From NCBI RefSeq assembly GCF_025252405.1, contig NZ_CP104307.1:4774001-4838000 (forward strand): a stretch of 64,000 nucleotides of DNA, read 5' to 3'. A program made the position numbers and the translations under genes. This DNA comes from Flavobacterium sp. TR2 (GTDB taxonomy: Bacteria > Bacteroidota > Bacteroidia > Flavobacteriales > Flavobacteriaceae). The notes beneath the pieces were generated by a model. That model was not told the DNA's origin. It saw only the letters and a list, made by a program, of their open reading frames with translations, and searched no databases. How positions within the stretch are numbered: position 1 is the first letter of the stretch; the number at the start of each line of letters is the position of its first letter. Shown here piece by piece: positions 37,810-45,721 of the stretch.

Positions 37810-37843
37810 ATCAGACTGGAAGCTTTTAGATTTCCAGTCTGAT
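37810..37843 (-). other. Intercistronic stem-loop between nanU and nanA
   Basis: A perfect 13-bp stem (ATCAGACTGGAAA-type arms) with an eight-base loop. On the minus strand an AT-rich tract with a run of A, not T, follows, so full termination is doubtful. It probably sets the 3' end or stability of the susCD part of the mRNA. Confidence 0.6.
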
Positions 37844-37878
37844 TTTAAACATTAGTTTTTTTTTATTTTTTGTTTTTC

Positions 37879-39342
37879 TTATTTAACGTATCCCGGATTC
37901 TGAGTAATTTTAGGATTGAAATTGATGGTGTTTTGAGAAATTGGAAACAGTATTTCTTTTCCTGCCATTGACGGAACTAGGCTTGTTTTGTTGAAACGAA
38001 CAATATCCCACCATGATTTTCCTTCAAATGCCAATTCTTTTAAACGTTCTCTTAAAATCACATTGTCATTTGCTGCTGGAGTATCATTTGTAAATGAAGC
38101 CGATGCATCTGCTCTTTTCATTACGAGATTCATTTCTTCTGTTGGATCCTGACCTAAAGCATTTTTAACTTCTGCTTTCATCAATAAAATATCTGCCCAG
38201 CGGTAAATGATAATATCACTTACAAATCGTCTGATGGTTCCGTCTACAGTTCCGTTGTATTTTACCAAGCCAGTAACCACAGGAGTTGCACCATTGTATA
38301 AAGTTAAGTAGGTTGCTGCTTTTCTGGTATCTGTAGCTGCAAAATTGAATCGGGTAATATCTGGCTGCACTCTCGAAATACCTGCATTTCCTGAACCTGT
38401 TCCTAATGTTCCAAAAACTGCAGTTGCCTGTGCTGATGTCAATGGCGCAAAATCACTTGGACCTACAAACATAAACTGATTCCAGTTATCTAATAATGAC
38501 GAAGTCAAATCGGCTAATGAATAGCGAACTGCAAAAAGCACTTCGGCATTTCCTTTTTTGTCAAAAGCAAAAACATCTTTAAAACTTGGCATTAAAGTCG
38601 GTGTTCCCGGAATTGCATTTATTGCAGCCAAAGCTGTGTTTAAATCTGCTGTTCCTCCGTTTAATTGTTTTGCTGTCCATAAATTCACATCTGCTTTTAA
38701 AGCATAAACTGATGGAAGAGCCAATTGCGTTTTGTTATTGCTTGAGTCTGGAAAATTGGCAATGGCCTTATCAATATCTGACTTAATGAATGCAAATGTT
38801 TCTTCGATTGTATTACGCGGAATAATGTATTGCGATTGGTTTGTATTTTCTGTCGGCTCTGTTACAATTGGCACTCCACCCCAAGAGCGCGCCATAATGA
38901 AGTAGCATAAGGCTCGCATTGTATACGCTTGAGCGATGTATCTTTTCTGCTCTTTTACGGTTGATGGACTAAAGGTAATTTGCGGCACATATTTTAAAAC
39001 CAAGTTTGCCGAATGAATTACGGTGTATAAGCCAGCCCAATCTACATCTATATTTTGGGGCGTAAGATTGTTGTTGTAATAATTTGCCAATGTCAGCGGA
39101 GACTGAACTCCACCTGTGATTTCGGCGCTTCTTGCTCCTCCCAACAAGTAGTAATTTTGCTGTGTCTGGATTCTAAAGCTCACATACATTCCGTTTACTC
39201 CTGCTTTGGCGTCATCTTCTGTTTTCCAGAAACTATCGGCCGTAATAACACTATCAGATGTTAATTCTAAATCATCCTGACAAGAATTAAAAAGAGAAAG
39301 ACTTGAAAAAAGTATTGTGTATAAAAGAAATTTCTTTTTCAT
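37879..39342 (-). CDS. nanU: SusD-family sialic-acid-binding lipoprotein (NanU-like)
   Basis: 487 residues with lipobox LSLFNSCQDD. SusD hallmarks are TADSFWKTEDDAKAGVNGMY, TPR-like YIAQAYTMRALCYFIMARSWGGVP, and the C-terminal RERLKELAFEGKSWWDIVRF. In Tannerella and Bacteroides, NanU binds sialic acid tightly and partners NanO. It lies 18 bases downstream of the SusC gene. Ligand is inferred from the surrounding nan genes. Confidence 0.94.
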   Translation of the reverse strand: MKKKFLLYTILFSSLSLFNSCQDDLELTSDSVITADSFWKTEDDAKAGVNGMYVSFRIQTQQNYYLLGGARSAEITGGVQSPLTLANYYNNNLTPQNIDVDWAGLYTVIHSANLVLKYVPQITFSPSTVKEQKRYIAQAYTMRALCYFIMARSWGGVPIVTEPTENTNQSQYIIPRNTIEETFAFIKSDIDKAIANFPDSSNNKTQLALPSVYALKADVNLWTAKQLNGGTADLNTALAAINAIPGTPTLMPSFKDVFAFDKKGNAEVLFAVRYSLADLTSSLLDNWNQFMFVGPSDFAPLTSAQATAVFGTLGTGSGNAGISRVQPDITRFNFAATDTRKAATYLTLYNGATPVVTGLVKYNGTVDGTIRRFVSDIIIYRWADILLMKAEVKNALGQDPTEEMNLVMKRADASASFTNDTPAANDNVILRERLKELAFEGKSWWDIVRFNKTSLVPSMAGKEILFPISQNTINFNPKITQNPGYVK

Positions 39343-39360
39343 GATTTTTTAATTAAAAAT

Positions 39361-42300
39361 TTACAAACTGATATTTAAACCAAGAATAATGTTTCTAGGC
39401 ACTGGGTAAGTTCCTGTAGAACCAGCTGCGTTTAATCCTAAACTAGATCCTCCGTCAATACCTTGCACCTCTGGGCTTAATCCTTTGTATTTTGTGAAGT
39501 AGTATAAATTGCTTCCTGTAACATACAGACGAAGTGATGTTAAACTTGCTTTTTCGATAAGTGTTTTTGGAAAATTATAGCTAAACGTAATTTCTCTTAT
39601 GCATAAATAATCTCCGCTCTCGTAATAACGGCTGTTACCTTGAAACATATTGGTGTTGTAAGCTGCTCCACTCGCTTCAGATCTAAATAAGTTATTCTGA
39701 TTTGTCTGGTCTGCCCAACGGTAACGAGGAACATCTGTAATATCTCCTTCTTTCTGCCATGCTTGCGCACTTTCTGCCAATAATCCGTAGTTACCTTGAA
39801 ACTGTCCTAAGAAACGTGCTCTTGCTTCGTTGTAAATTGTTGCTCCCAATGAGTAATCTGTTCTAACAGTCAATGAGAATCCTTTGTATGAAGTATCAAA
39901 ATTGAAACCTCCTACGAATGTCGGGAACATATTCCCCATGTATTGTCTGTCTCGGCTGTCAATGATTCCGTTATTGTCTGTATCTTCAAAAACTGCGTCA
40001 CCAGCAAATTTTCTTCCGTCAGGATTACCACCGTTTGCAGCCGTTTTCGTTACATAAGTATCATGCACTTTTGCGTTGTATGCATCTGCTTCTGCTTGAG
40101 TAGAAAGAATGTATAATTGTTTGTGAGCGTAGAAATTTCCAATTTTCTGTCCTTCCTGCAAACCTCCCACATAAACATATTTACCGCTTTTTGCATCCCA
40201 GATCTCTGTTCCGCCAATTCTGTTATTTCCGTTTCCATTAAATGGAAGTTTTTCGACTGTATTGGTATTGTGCGAAACGTTTGCTCCAACATTTACTTTC
40301 CAATCATTTTTATTGTAAACATTTGCCTGAACTTCCAACTCAAAACCTTTGCTTCTTAATCCTCCTAAATTGGTCAAAACAGTTGAGAAACCGCTATTTG
40401 AAGGCAAAGTCAGGTTGGTCAATAAGTCTGATGTCAATTTGTTGTAAAAATCTCCGATGATTCTAATTCTATCTTCGTTTAATCCGATATCAAAACCACC
40501 ATTTATTGTTTCAGATTGCTCCCATTTTAAACCAGGATTTGCAATTTGCGAATTAATAATAGCCGATTGTCCATTATAACTATTTGGAAGTCCGTTTGTA
40601 GTTCCAGCGTACAATCCTCCTGCTTGAAAATCTCCTAAAGTACCTAAGTTTCCGTTTACACCATAACTTCCGCGAAGTTTAAGAGAAGAAAAGAATTTTG
40701 GCATTGTGTTGGCCCAGAATTTTTCTTCCTGCATATTCCATCCGGCAGAAATTCCAGGGAAGAATCCATATCTATTGTCTGGACCTAAACTTGACGAACC
40801 ATCATAACGGAATGAAGCTGTTGCGAAATATCTGTTTTTGTAATCGTAATTAACACGTCCGAAAACACTATTTAAAACCAGCTTGGTATTGTTGCTGTAC
40901 ACAGAAACCGGAATTGGAGATGAATCTAAGGTCTGCGCTAAATCTGAAGGGCTTCCTTTTCCTGCGGCATTAAAATATTTAATGCTTCTGTCGTATTTTG
41001 AAAGTCCCAATTTGGCATCAAAATCTCCTATATTATCCCATCCTTTTTTGTAGGCAAAAACCCCTTCGTATTGCACTTGATACGTTTGATTGCTCAATCT
41101 CGTAGCTGTTCTAGTATTATCAACCAAACCGCTGCTTCCGCTTAAGAATGCCTGCTGAAAAGTATTGTCATTTTCGTTTTCGCTGTATAACGAAATGGCT
41201 GGCGTGAAAGTAAAATCTTTTGCAAGTCTTAATTCACCGTCTACACTCATTTGCAGTTTGTCGTTTTCATTTTTCCCTTTAACTTTCCCCATCTGGTACA
41301 ATGGATTTCCGTTAATGTTGTTTTGCCCCGGAGCTAAAGTTCCATCTTCTAAATATAATTTTGTAGTTGGCGAGTTTCCTAAATATCTGTTGAAAACAAC
41401 ACTATTTGCGACTACCTGATTGTTGCTCGCCTTAGAAAATAACACTCGCCCATTAATGGTAAAATTGTCTGCAACTTTTAACGATGCGTTTAACTTACTT
41501 GTAAACCTTTGGTATCCAGTAAATATCGTAATACCGTCTCCTTTTAAATATCCTAAACTTAAATCGAATACGCCTGTATCTGTTCCTCCGCTAAAACCAA
41601 GCGTATGGCTTTGCGTAATGGCATCTTGAAACAAAATATCGTTCCAATCGGTGCTTTTGTACATAATCGTACTGTTTGGGTTTAAAGGATCTGCAACTTC
41701 CTGCCAACCTTTTGCTTGAAGCGTGCTTATTGTTTCTGGCGATAAATTAGATTTTAATAAAGTAGCAAACGGAGTATTATTTTCCAGATTGTTTCCTGTA
41801 CCTGCAGGCGTTGCACCGGTCAATTGCCCTAAACGCGCAATACCTGTCGTTGTAGAAAGTCCCGCAAGTTCGGCAGCATTATACAATCCTTGACGCTGCA
41901 TTTTAATGTAATCGCCTCCATCCATAAAATTGTACTTTTTGCCAATTCTACTGTTTTGCGTTGAAACATTATAGCTCACCTTAAGTTTTCCTGATTTACC
42001 AGTATTAGTCGTTACAATGATTACACCGTTTGAAGCTCGTGCACCATAAATAGAAGTCGCTGCAGCATCTTTAAGCACCTGAAGTGAAGCGATATCCAAC
42101 GAGTTAATATCATCAATCTGACTTCTGATTACACCATCTACAATATATAAAGGAGTTGCTCCAGAAGGATTATCGATTGAAGTACCACCACGAACGATTA
42201 CATTTGAAGCTTTTCCCGGCTGACCTGAAGAAGTTTTTACCACCAAACCTGTAACGCTTCCTTGTAAAGATTGGGTAACGTTTGAATAAGGTACATTTTC

Positions 42301-42795
42301 AAGTACTTTTTTATCTAATTTAGAAACCGCTGTACTTAAAGTTCTTCTGTTTTGAGCTCCATATCCTACTACAATTACCTCATTCATCTGCTGTCCTATT
42401 TCTTTTAAGACAATATTTAACGGGCTGCCTGTAATAGCCACTTCCTGATCCTGCAATCCGATATAAGTTACGATTAAAGTAGTCGCATTGTCTGGAACCT
42501 CAAAAGCAAAATTTCCGTCAAAGTCGGTCTGAGTACTTACACTTGTTCCTTTGGCAACAATATTTACACCTGGAAGAGATTCTCCTTTTTCATTTGTCAC
42601 CTTTCCGGTAACTTTCTTCTGAACCGGGTTGTTCTTTTTTACATTTTTATCCGTAAACACAATGCTTTTTTCTGTTTTAGCAGATGCTAATTGCATAGTA
42701 AAAGCTAAAAGTAACGTAGAAGTAAGTTTAACAACTTTTACGTGTTTAGGAGTAAACCTAAAATTTTTAGGCTTACTTTTAGGCAATAATTTCAT
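39361..42795 (-). CDS. nanO: SusC-family TonB-dependent transporter (NanO-like)
   Basis: 1144 residues. A signal segment (TSTLLLAFTMQLASA) is followed by the carboxypeptidase-like domain (KVTGKVTNEKGESLPGVNI), the linker NEVIVVGYG, plug (NVTQSLQGSVTGLVV, IVRGGTS) and a barrel ending NIILGLNISL. Its long charged N-terminus (KLLPKSKPKNFRFTPKH) is common in this group. It imports sialic acid or small sialylated sugars with NanU. It is the first gene of the locus and has a 245-base leader with a strong hairpin. Confidence 0.95.
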   Translation of the reverse strand: MKLLPKSKPKNFRFTPKHVKVVKLTSTLLLAFTMQLASAKTEKSIVFTDKNVKKNNPVQKKVTGKVTNEKGESLPGVNIVAKGTSVSTQTDFDGNFAFEVPDNATTLIVTYIGLQDQEVAITGSPLNIVLKEIGQQMNEVIVVGYGAQNRRTLSTAVSKLDKKVLENVPYSNVTQSLQGSVTGLVVKTSSGQPGKASNVIVRGGTSIDNPSGATPLYIVDGVIRSQIDDINSLDIASLQVLKDAAATSIYGARASNGVIIVTTNTGKSGKLKVSYNVSTQNSRIGKKYNFMDGGDYIKMQRQGLYNAAELAGLSTTTGIARLGQLTGATPAGTGNNLENNTPFATLLKSNLSPETISTLQAKGWQEVADPLNPNSTIMYKSTDWNDILFQDAITQSHTLGFSGGTDTGVFDLSLGYLKGDGITIFTGYQRFTSKLNASLKVADNFTINGRVLFSKASNNQVVANSVVFNRYLGNSPTTKLYLEDGTLAPGQNNINGNPLYQMGKVKGKNENDKLQMSVDGELRLAKDFTFTPAISLYSENENDNTFQQAFLSGSSGLVDNTRTATRLSNQTYQVQYEGVFAYKKGWDNIGDFDAKLGLSKYDRSIKYFNAAGKGSPSDLAQTLDSSPIPVSVYSNNTKLVLNSVFGRVNYDYKNRYFATASFRYDGSSSLGPDNRYGFFPGISAGWNMQEEKFWANTMPKFFSSLKLRGSYGVNGNLGTLGDFQAGGLYAGTTNGLPNSYNGQSAIINSQIANPGLKWEQSETINGGFDIGLNEDRIRIIGDFYNKLTSDLLTNLTLPSNSGFSTVLTNLGGLRSKGFELEVQANVYNKNDWKVNVGANVSHNTNTVEKLPFNGNGNNRIGGTEIWDAKSGKYVYVGGLQEGQKIGNFYAHKQLYILSTQAEADAYNAKVHDTYVTKTAANGGNPDGRKFAGDAVFEDTDNNGIIDSRDRQYMGNMFPTFVGGFNFDTSYKGFSLTVRTDYSLGATIYNEARARFLGQFQGNYGLLAESAQAWQKEGDITDVPRYRWADQTNQNNLFRSEASGAAYNTNMFQGNSRYYESGDYLCIREITFSYNFPKTLIEKASLTSLRLYVTGSNLYYFTKYKGLSPEVQGIDGGSSLGLNAAGSTGTYPVPRNIILGLNISL

Positions 42796-42910
42796 ACTTT
42801 TGTAATGGTTTGGTTAATAAAACTTTGTTAAGGTCAATTTATTTATTCCTAAATCACCGTTCTTATGAAGAACAAGCCAGCAATGTTCACAGCATTGACT
42901 GGCTTTTTTT
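42795..42910 (+). ncRNA. Candidate antisense RNA opposite the nanO leader
   Basis: On the + strand TACTTTTG, an exact Bacteroidota -7 match (TAnnTTTG), overlaps the nanO start. About 100 bases on, AAGCCAGCAATG pairs with CATTGACTGGCTT (one bulged A) and is followed by seven T. The two would bound a short RNA antisense to the nanO 5' leader, similar in layout to antisense RNAs of Bacteroides PULs such as DonS. No clear -33 element is visible. Speculative. Confidence 0.35.
42874..42910 (+). terminator. Strong + strand terminator inside the nanO leader
   Basis: A 12-bp stem with one bulge, a seven-base loop and TTTTTTT reads as an intrinsic terminator only on the + strand, where no protein gene lies nearby. 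On the minus strand the same stem sits in the nanO 5' leader without a U-tract. Confidence 0.65.
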
Positions 42911-43047
42911 ATGATCAAAAAACAATATTTTTATCCAAATGGTTAGTTTGGTTTTGAACATCAAATCTTAATTCTAAAGTTTCTTTTAAACAGCTAATCG
43001 CTAAATATTAAATGTAAACTTTATTTAAACAATTTATTATTATTTTG

Positions 43048-43079
43048 TAAAGATATAAAACATTTTAAAATAATAACAA
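43048..43079 (-). promoter_or_regulatory. Probable nanO promoter
   Basis: On the minus strand TTG and TATCTTTA are separated by 21 bases, close to the Bacteroidota TTG-N17-23-TAnnTTTG pattern. The TTG lies within the palindromic operator, so a bound repressor would block it. Predicted leader is about 245 bases. Confidence 0.5.
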
Positions 43080-43106
43080 TAGTTATTAAAATAATTTAAT
43101 AACTAT
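43071..43106. promoter_or_regulatory. Overlapping palindromes upstream of nanO, probable ROK operator
   Basis: A 28-bp palindrome has perfect 12-base arms (ATAGTTATTAAA / TTTAATAACTAT). A second dyad, TAATAAC-AATA-GTTATTA, overlaps it and covers the promoter's TTG. TTAAAATAATTTAATAA recurs upstream of the ROK gene. Confidence 0.6.
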
Positions 43107-43122
43107 GTTTAAGTTTTTTAAT

Positions 43123-44355
43123 TTAATTATTAATGAGCGGAAATAATAGCTTTTCTTTGATGACGCAACAAGCGCCTATAACCCCCGCTCGTCGCCCTAA
43201 TGTTGACTTTTTAAGCTTCATATCTCGGTTTACCAAACCAAGAGAATATTTTTTTAAAGCTGATTGTATCGGCAGCAGCGCATAATCGCCAAGTTGTGCG
43301 AAATCTCCTCCAATCACCAAAAGATCTGGGTTGAATATGTTTAATAGAATAGATAAGTAACGTCCCATTTTTTCACTTTGCTGTGTCACAAGGTCTACGC
43401 AAAGGGTGTCTTCCAAATTTACAGCTCCAGAAATAATAGCATGATGCTGCAAAACAGGTGAGTTTTCATCCAAGACGACTTTAGATTGCTTGCCGTCTTT
43501 TATTGCTTCTTTAAATTGATTGACTAGTGACCAGCCTGAAATTTCGGTTTCCAAACAGCCTAGTTTCCCGCATTGGCACATGATTTCATTATTAAAAATC
43601 GTGCTATGCCCAAACTCTCCCGAATAACCAGATTTTCCGTAGTAGAGTTTTCCATCGGTAATCATCCCGATTGCCACTCCCCAGCTGTAATTGACAAAAA
43701 TGATGTTTTGCTCGTCGACTACCACACCTTCGCAATATTCGCCAAAAGCCATCGCTCTCGTATCATTTTCTAAGTGAACAGGAAGATTTAGCTGTTCTGA
43801 AATAATTTCTGTCAAGGGTCTATTTTCGCTGAAAAAATAATTATAGCTAAAGCCTTCCATCGAATTGATACGGCCAGAGAAGTTGATGCAGACTCCAACA
43901 ATCATTTTCTTTTCGACAGAGCTGTCTTCAATAAAGGAATTAATTAAATTACAGAATTTAAGAAGTGATTCTTGTGTGTTTTCTAAAGCAAAAGAAGTTC
44001 CAAGCTCAATGCTTACGAGTTCGTTTTTTATATTCTGAAGGCCAATAGACATACTGGTTAGCCCAACTTCAACACCTAGAAAATAGGCACAAGTAGGATT
44101 TATGCTAAACAGCGAAGGCCTGCGTCCGCCACTATTGGTTATTTTTCCTAAATCGACCACATAACCTTCAGCCAGCAGTTCGTTGACTGCTTTTGTTACT
44201 GTAGGCACGCTAGATTGCAGTTCTGTGCTCAATTCTGCAATAGTCGAATTTCCGCCAGACAATAGTCGTTTTACAATCGACTGCCTAAGCAAATGCCATT
44301 TTTGTTCAGATAAAGTTTTGTCTTTGCTATTATCTAATAAATCTTTTAAACTCAT
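43123..44355 (-). CDS. ROK-family transcriptional regulator of the sialic acid locus
   Basis: About 410 residues from the ATG giving MSLKDLLDNSK; a GTG seven codons earlier is less likely. Residues about 25-80 are a winged helix (STIAELSTELQSSVPTVTKAVNELLAEGY). The rest is a ROK domain with the zinc motif GEFGHST...CQCGKLGCLE and VIGGDFAQLG. ROK repressors such as NagC sense amino-sugar phosphates or sugars. The HTH argues against it being the RokA kinase. It precedes nanO on the same strand and shares an AT-rich palindrome with nanO's upstream region. Confidence 0.92.
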   Translation of the reverse strand: MSLKDLLDNSKDKTLSEQKWHLLRQSIVKRLLSGGNSTIAELSTELQSSVPTVTKAVNELLAEGYVVDLGKITNSGGRRPSLFSINPTCAYFLGVEVGLTSMSIGLQNIKNELVSIELGTSFALENTQESLLKFCNLINSFIEDSSVEKKMIVGVCINFSGRINSMEGFSYNYFFSENRPLTEIISEQLNLPVHLENDTRAMAFGEYCEGVVVDEQNIIFVNYSWGVAIGMITDGKLYYGKSGYSGEFGHSTIFNNEIMCQCGKLGCLETEISGWSLVNQFKEAIKDGKQSKVVLDENSPVLQHHAIISGAVNLEDTLCVDLVTQQSEKMGRYLSILLNIFNPDLLVIGGDFAQLGDYALLPIQSALKKYSLGLVNRDMKLKKSTLGRRAGVIGACCVIKEKLLFPLINN

Positions 44356-44420
44356 TGCTTTCCTAGTTTGGTTCACAACAAATTTAATTTATTTTTTAAA
44401 TCAGCATAAAAATCAAGCCT

Positions 44421-44447
44421 TTATTATTAAATTATTTTAAATATTTA
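44421..44447. promoter_or_regulatory. Second probable ROK operator, upstream of the ROK gene
   Basis: TTATTAAATTATTTTAAATA is an imperfect palindrome sharing TTAAAATAATTTAATAA with the nanO operator in the opposite orientation. A TAAATTTG -7 match lies between it and the ROK start. It suggests autoregulation. Confidence 0.5.
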
Positions 44448-44515
44448 GAAAAGTTTTTAAAATCGAACTAAAAAAGGAAGATAAAGTTCCGAAAGATATC
44501 AGATAGCCAAAAAAA

Positions 44516-45319
44516 TTAATCTGCCCCGCCATCAACGCTATCAAAAGTTTCTCGCTCTTTGGGTTTCACGCTGTATTTTAATGAAACCATCGGTCCGTAG
44601 TAAACATCAAATTGGGTTCCGTTGGTGCGCAACTGCATCTGCCCGATTACGCCTGCCAAAAAATGAATGTTTGGCGTGATTCCGGCTGTGTAATAAACCG
44701 ATAATCTGAAAATATCAAAATGTTCTTCGGCATAATCTTTAGAAGCAAACTTCAGCATCAATTCTGTATAATAGCCAATGTTGGGTGCCAGAAAAATTGG
44801 CTTTTCTTTACTTTGTCTCAAATAATGATTTACTCCAAAACGAGCTCGTATTCTGGGAATCGTTTGGTGATTGCCGTTTCTGTCATCAAAAAACTTGGTT
44901 TCAAAGCGCAATTGTTCGAAAAGAGATCCTTTGGGCATTTCTTGAGTATAAGTTCCCATAACGATAAGTCTATTTTCTAAAGTTTTGTAATTCCCTGCTT
45001 CTTCAATCGCGTATTTCTGATTGTGTGCGTATCCTAGCCAAAGCTTCATATTTTTAAAACCCGAATAAATAAGCCAAGGCCTAAAGACTTTACGCTGCGT
45101 ATATTCAAAAGGATTTCCGTTTGTGTATGCGCCTTGTGTAACGAGCTGCATATCTGCCTGCCCGCTCAAATGCCATTTTTCAATTAACGGAAAAGCAACG
45201 TCTGCCTCTTCAATAGATGCTGGAATAAAACCCATTGTATAAGGTGCATCCTGTGCCCTCAAAACCTGAAATAGGATTATAAAACCGAATAAGAGAAAAT
45301 TTCTTTTTAATACATTCAT
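44516..45319 (-). CDS. DUF2490-family outer membrane protein
   Basis: About 267 residues. ATG giving MNVLKRNFLLFGFIILFQVL is chosen over an upstream GTG. Signal peptide ends near VLRAQ. The mature part has alternating strands with aromatics (WHLSGQADMQLV, KLWLGYAHNQKY, FEQLRFETKFFDD, RARFGVNHYLR, IFLAPNIGYYTELML, FDVYYGPMVSLKYSV), a small beta-barrel pattern seen in DUF2490. Function unknown. It is flanked by wide gaps, so probably monocistronic. Confidence 0.8.
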   Translation of the reverse strand: MNVLKRNFLLFGFIILFQVLRAQDAPYTMGFIPASIEEADVAFPLIEKWHLSGQADMQLVTQGAYTNGNPFEYTQRKVFRPWLIYSGFKNMKLWLGYAHNQKYAIEEAGNYKTLENRLIVMGTYTQEMPKGSLFEQLRFETKFFDDRNGNHQTIPRIRARFGVNHYLRQSKEKPIFLAPNIGYYTELMLKFASKDYAEEHFDIFRLSVYYTAGITPNIHFLAGVIGQMQLRTNGTQFDVYYGPMVSLKYSVKPKERETFDSVDGGAD

Positions 45320-45391
45320 ATCAGTCACTATTAAATTATCGGCTGCGAAATAAAAAGCTCTATCAAATTTAAAGAAAGAAGCACTCCATCA

Positions 45392-45437
45392 TTTAAAAAA
45401 GCGGTTTCATGTTATAATATGAAACCGCTTTTTTAAA
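45392..45437. terminator. Bidirectional terminator
   Basis: A perfect 19-bp stem (AAAAAAGCGGTTTCAT / ATGAAACCGCTTTTTT) with an eight-base loop. It serves as a terminator in both directions, here after the exporter operon and upstream of the DUF2490 gene. Confidence 0.85.
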
Positions 45438-45451
45438 CATTTCTCCCAAAC

Positions 45452-45486
45452 AAAAAAGCTTTAGAAAAACATCTAAAGCTTTTTAA
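45452..45486. terminator. Second terminator after the exporter operon
   Basis: AAAAAGCTTTAGA and TCTAAAGCTTTTT form a 13-bp stem with a T-tract on either strand, 15 bases from the first terminator. Tandem stems are consistent with a strong stop after tolC. Confidence 0.75.
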
Positions 45487-45544
45487 ATTCAAATTCTGAA
45501 AATCAATAATGCAGACAGGTACAAAGTTGACTGTTATTTTTGTG

Positions 45545-45716
45545 CACGCATCATATTTCGCCCCTACGGGGCTATTGCATAACCCGTACATACATTTTTT
45601 TTCTACCAATGTTTTGTCCCTATGGGACATTTTTTAAACATTCTAAAGCTCTGGAAGAGCGAAATATTTATAGCTAAAAACGATGCCCCAAGGTCAAAAA
45701 TTCCAGCGGAGCGACA
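45545..45716. repeat. Cluster of short hairpin repeats
   Basis: Within the 402-base gap between the DUF2490 and tolC-like genes are GCCCCTACGGGGC, TGTCCCTATGGGACA, GCTCTGGAAGAGC-GAAATATTTATAG and TTCCAGCGGAGCGACATAA. They match the hairpin repeats upstream of metN's leader. No credible gene is present. Confidence 0.6.
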
Positions 45717-45721
45717 TAACA

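Noticed and set aside
42874..42910. Riboswitch in the nanO leader
   Set aside because: Only one simple stem is visible, with no conserved multi-stem core of a known riboswitch, and the T-run is on the opposite strand.
43123..44355. ROK protein as the missing GlcNAc kinase (RokA)
   Set aside because: It has an N-terminal winged helix and lies at the head of the locus with an operator-like palindrome; it fits a regulator.
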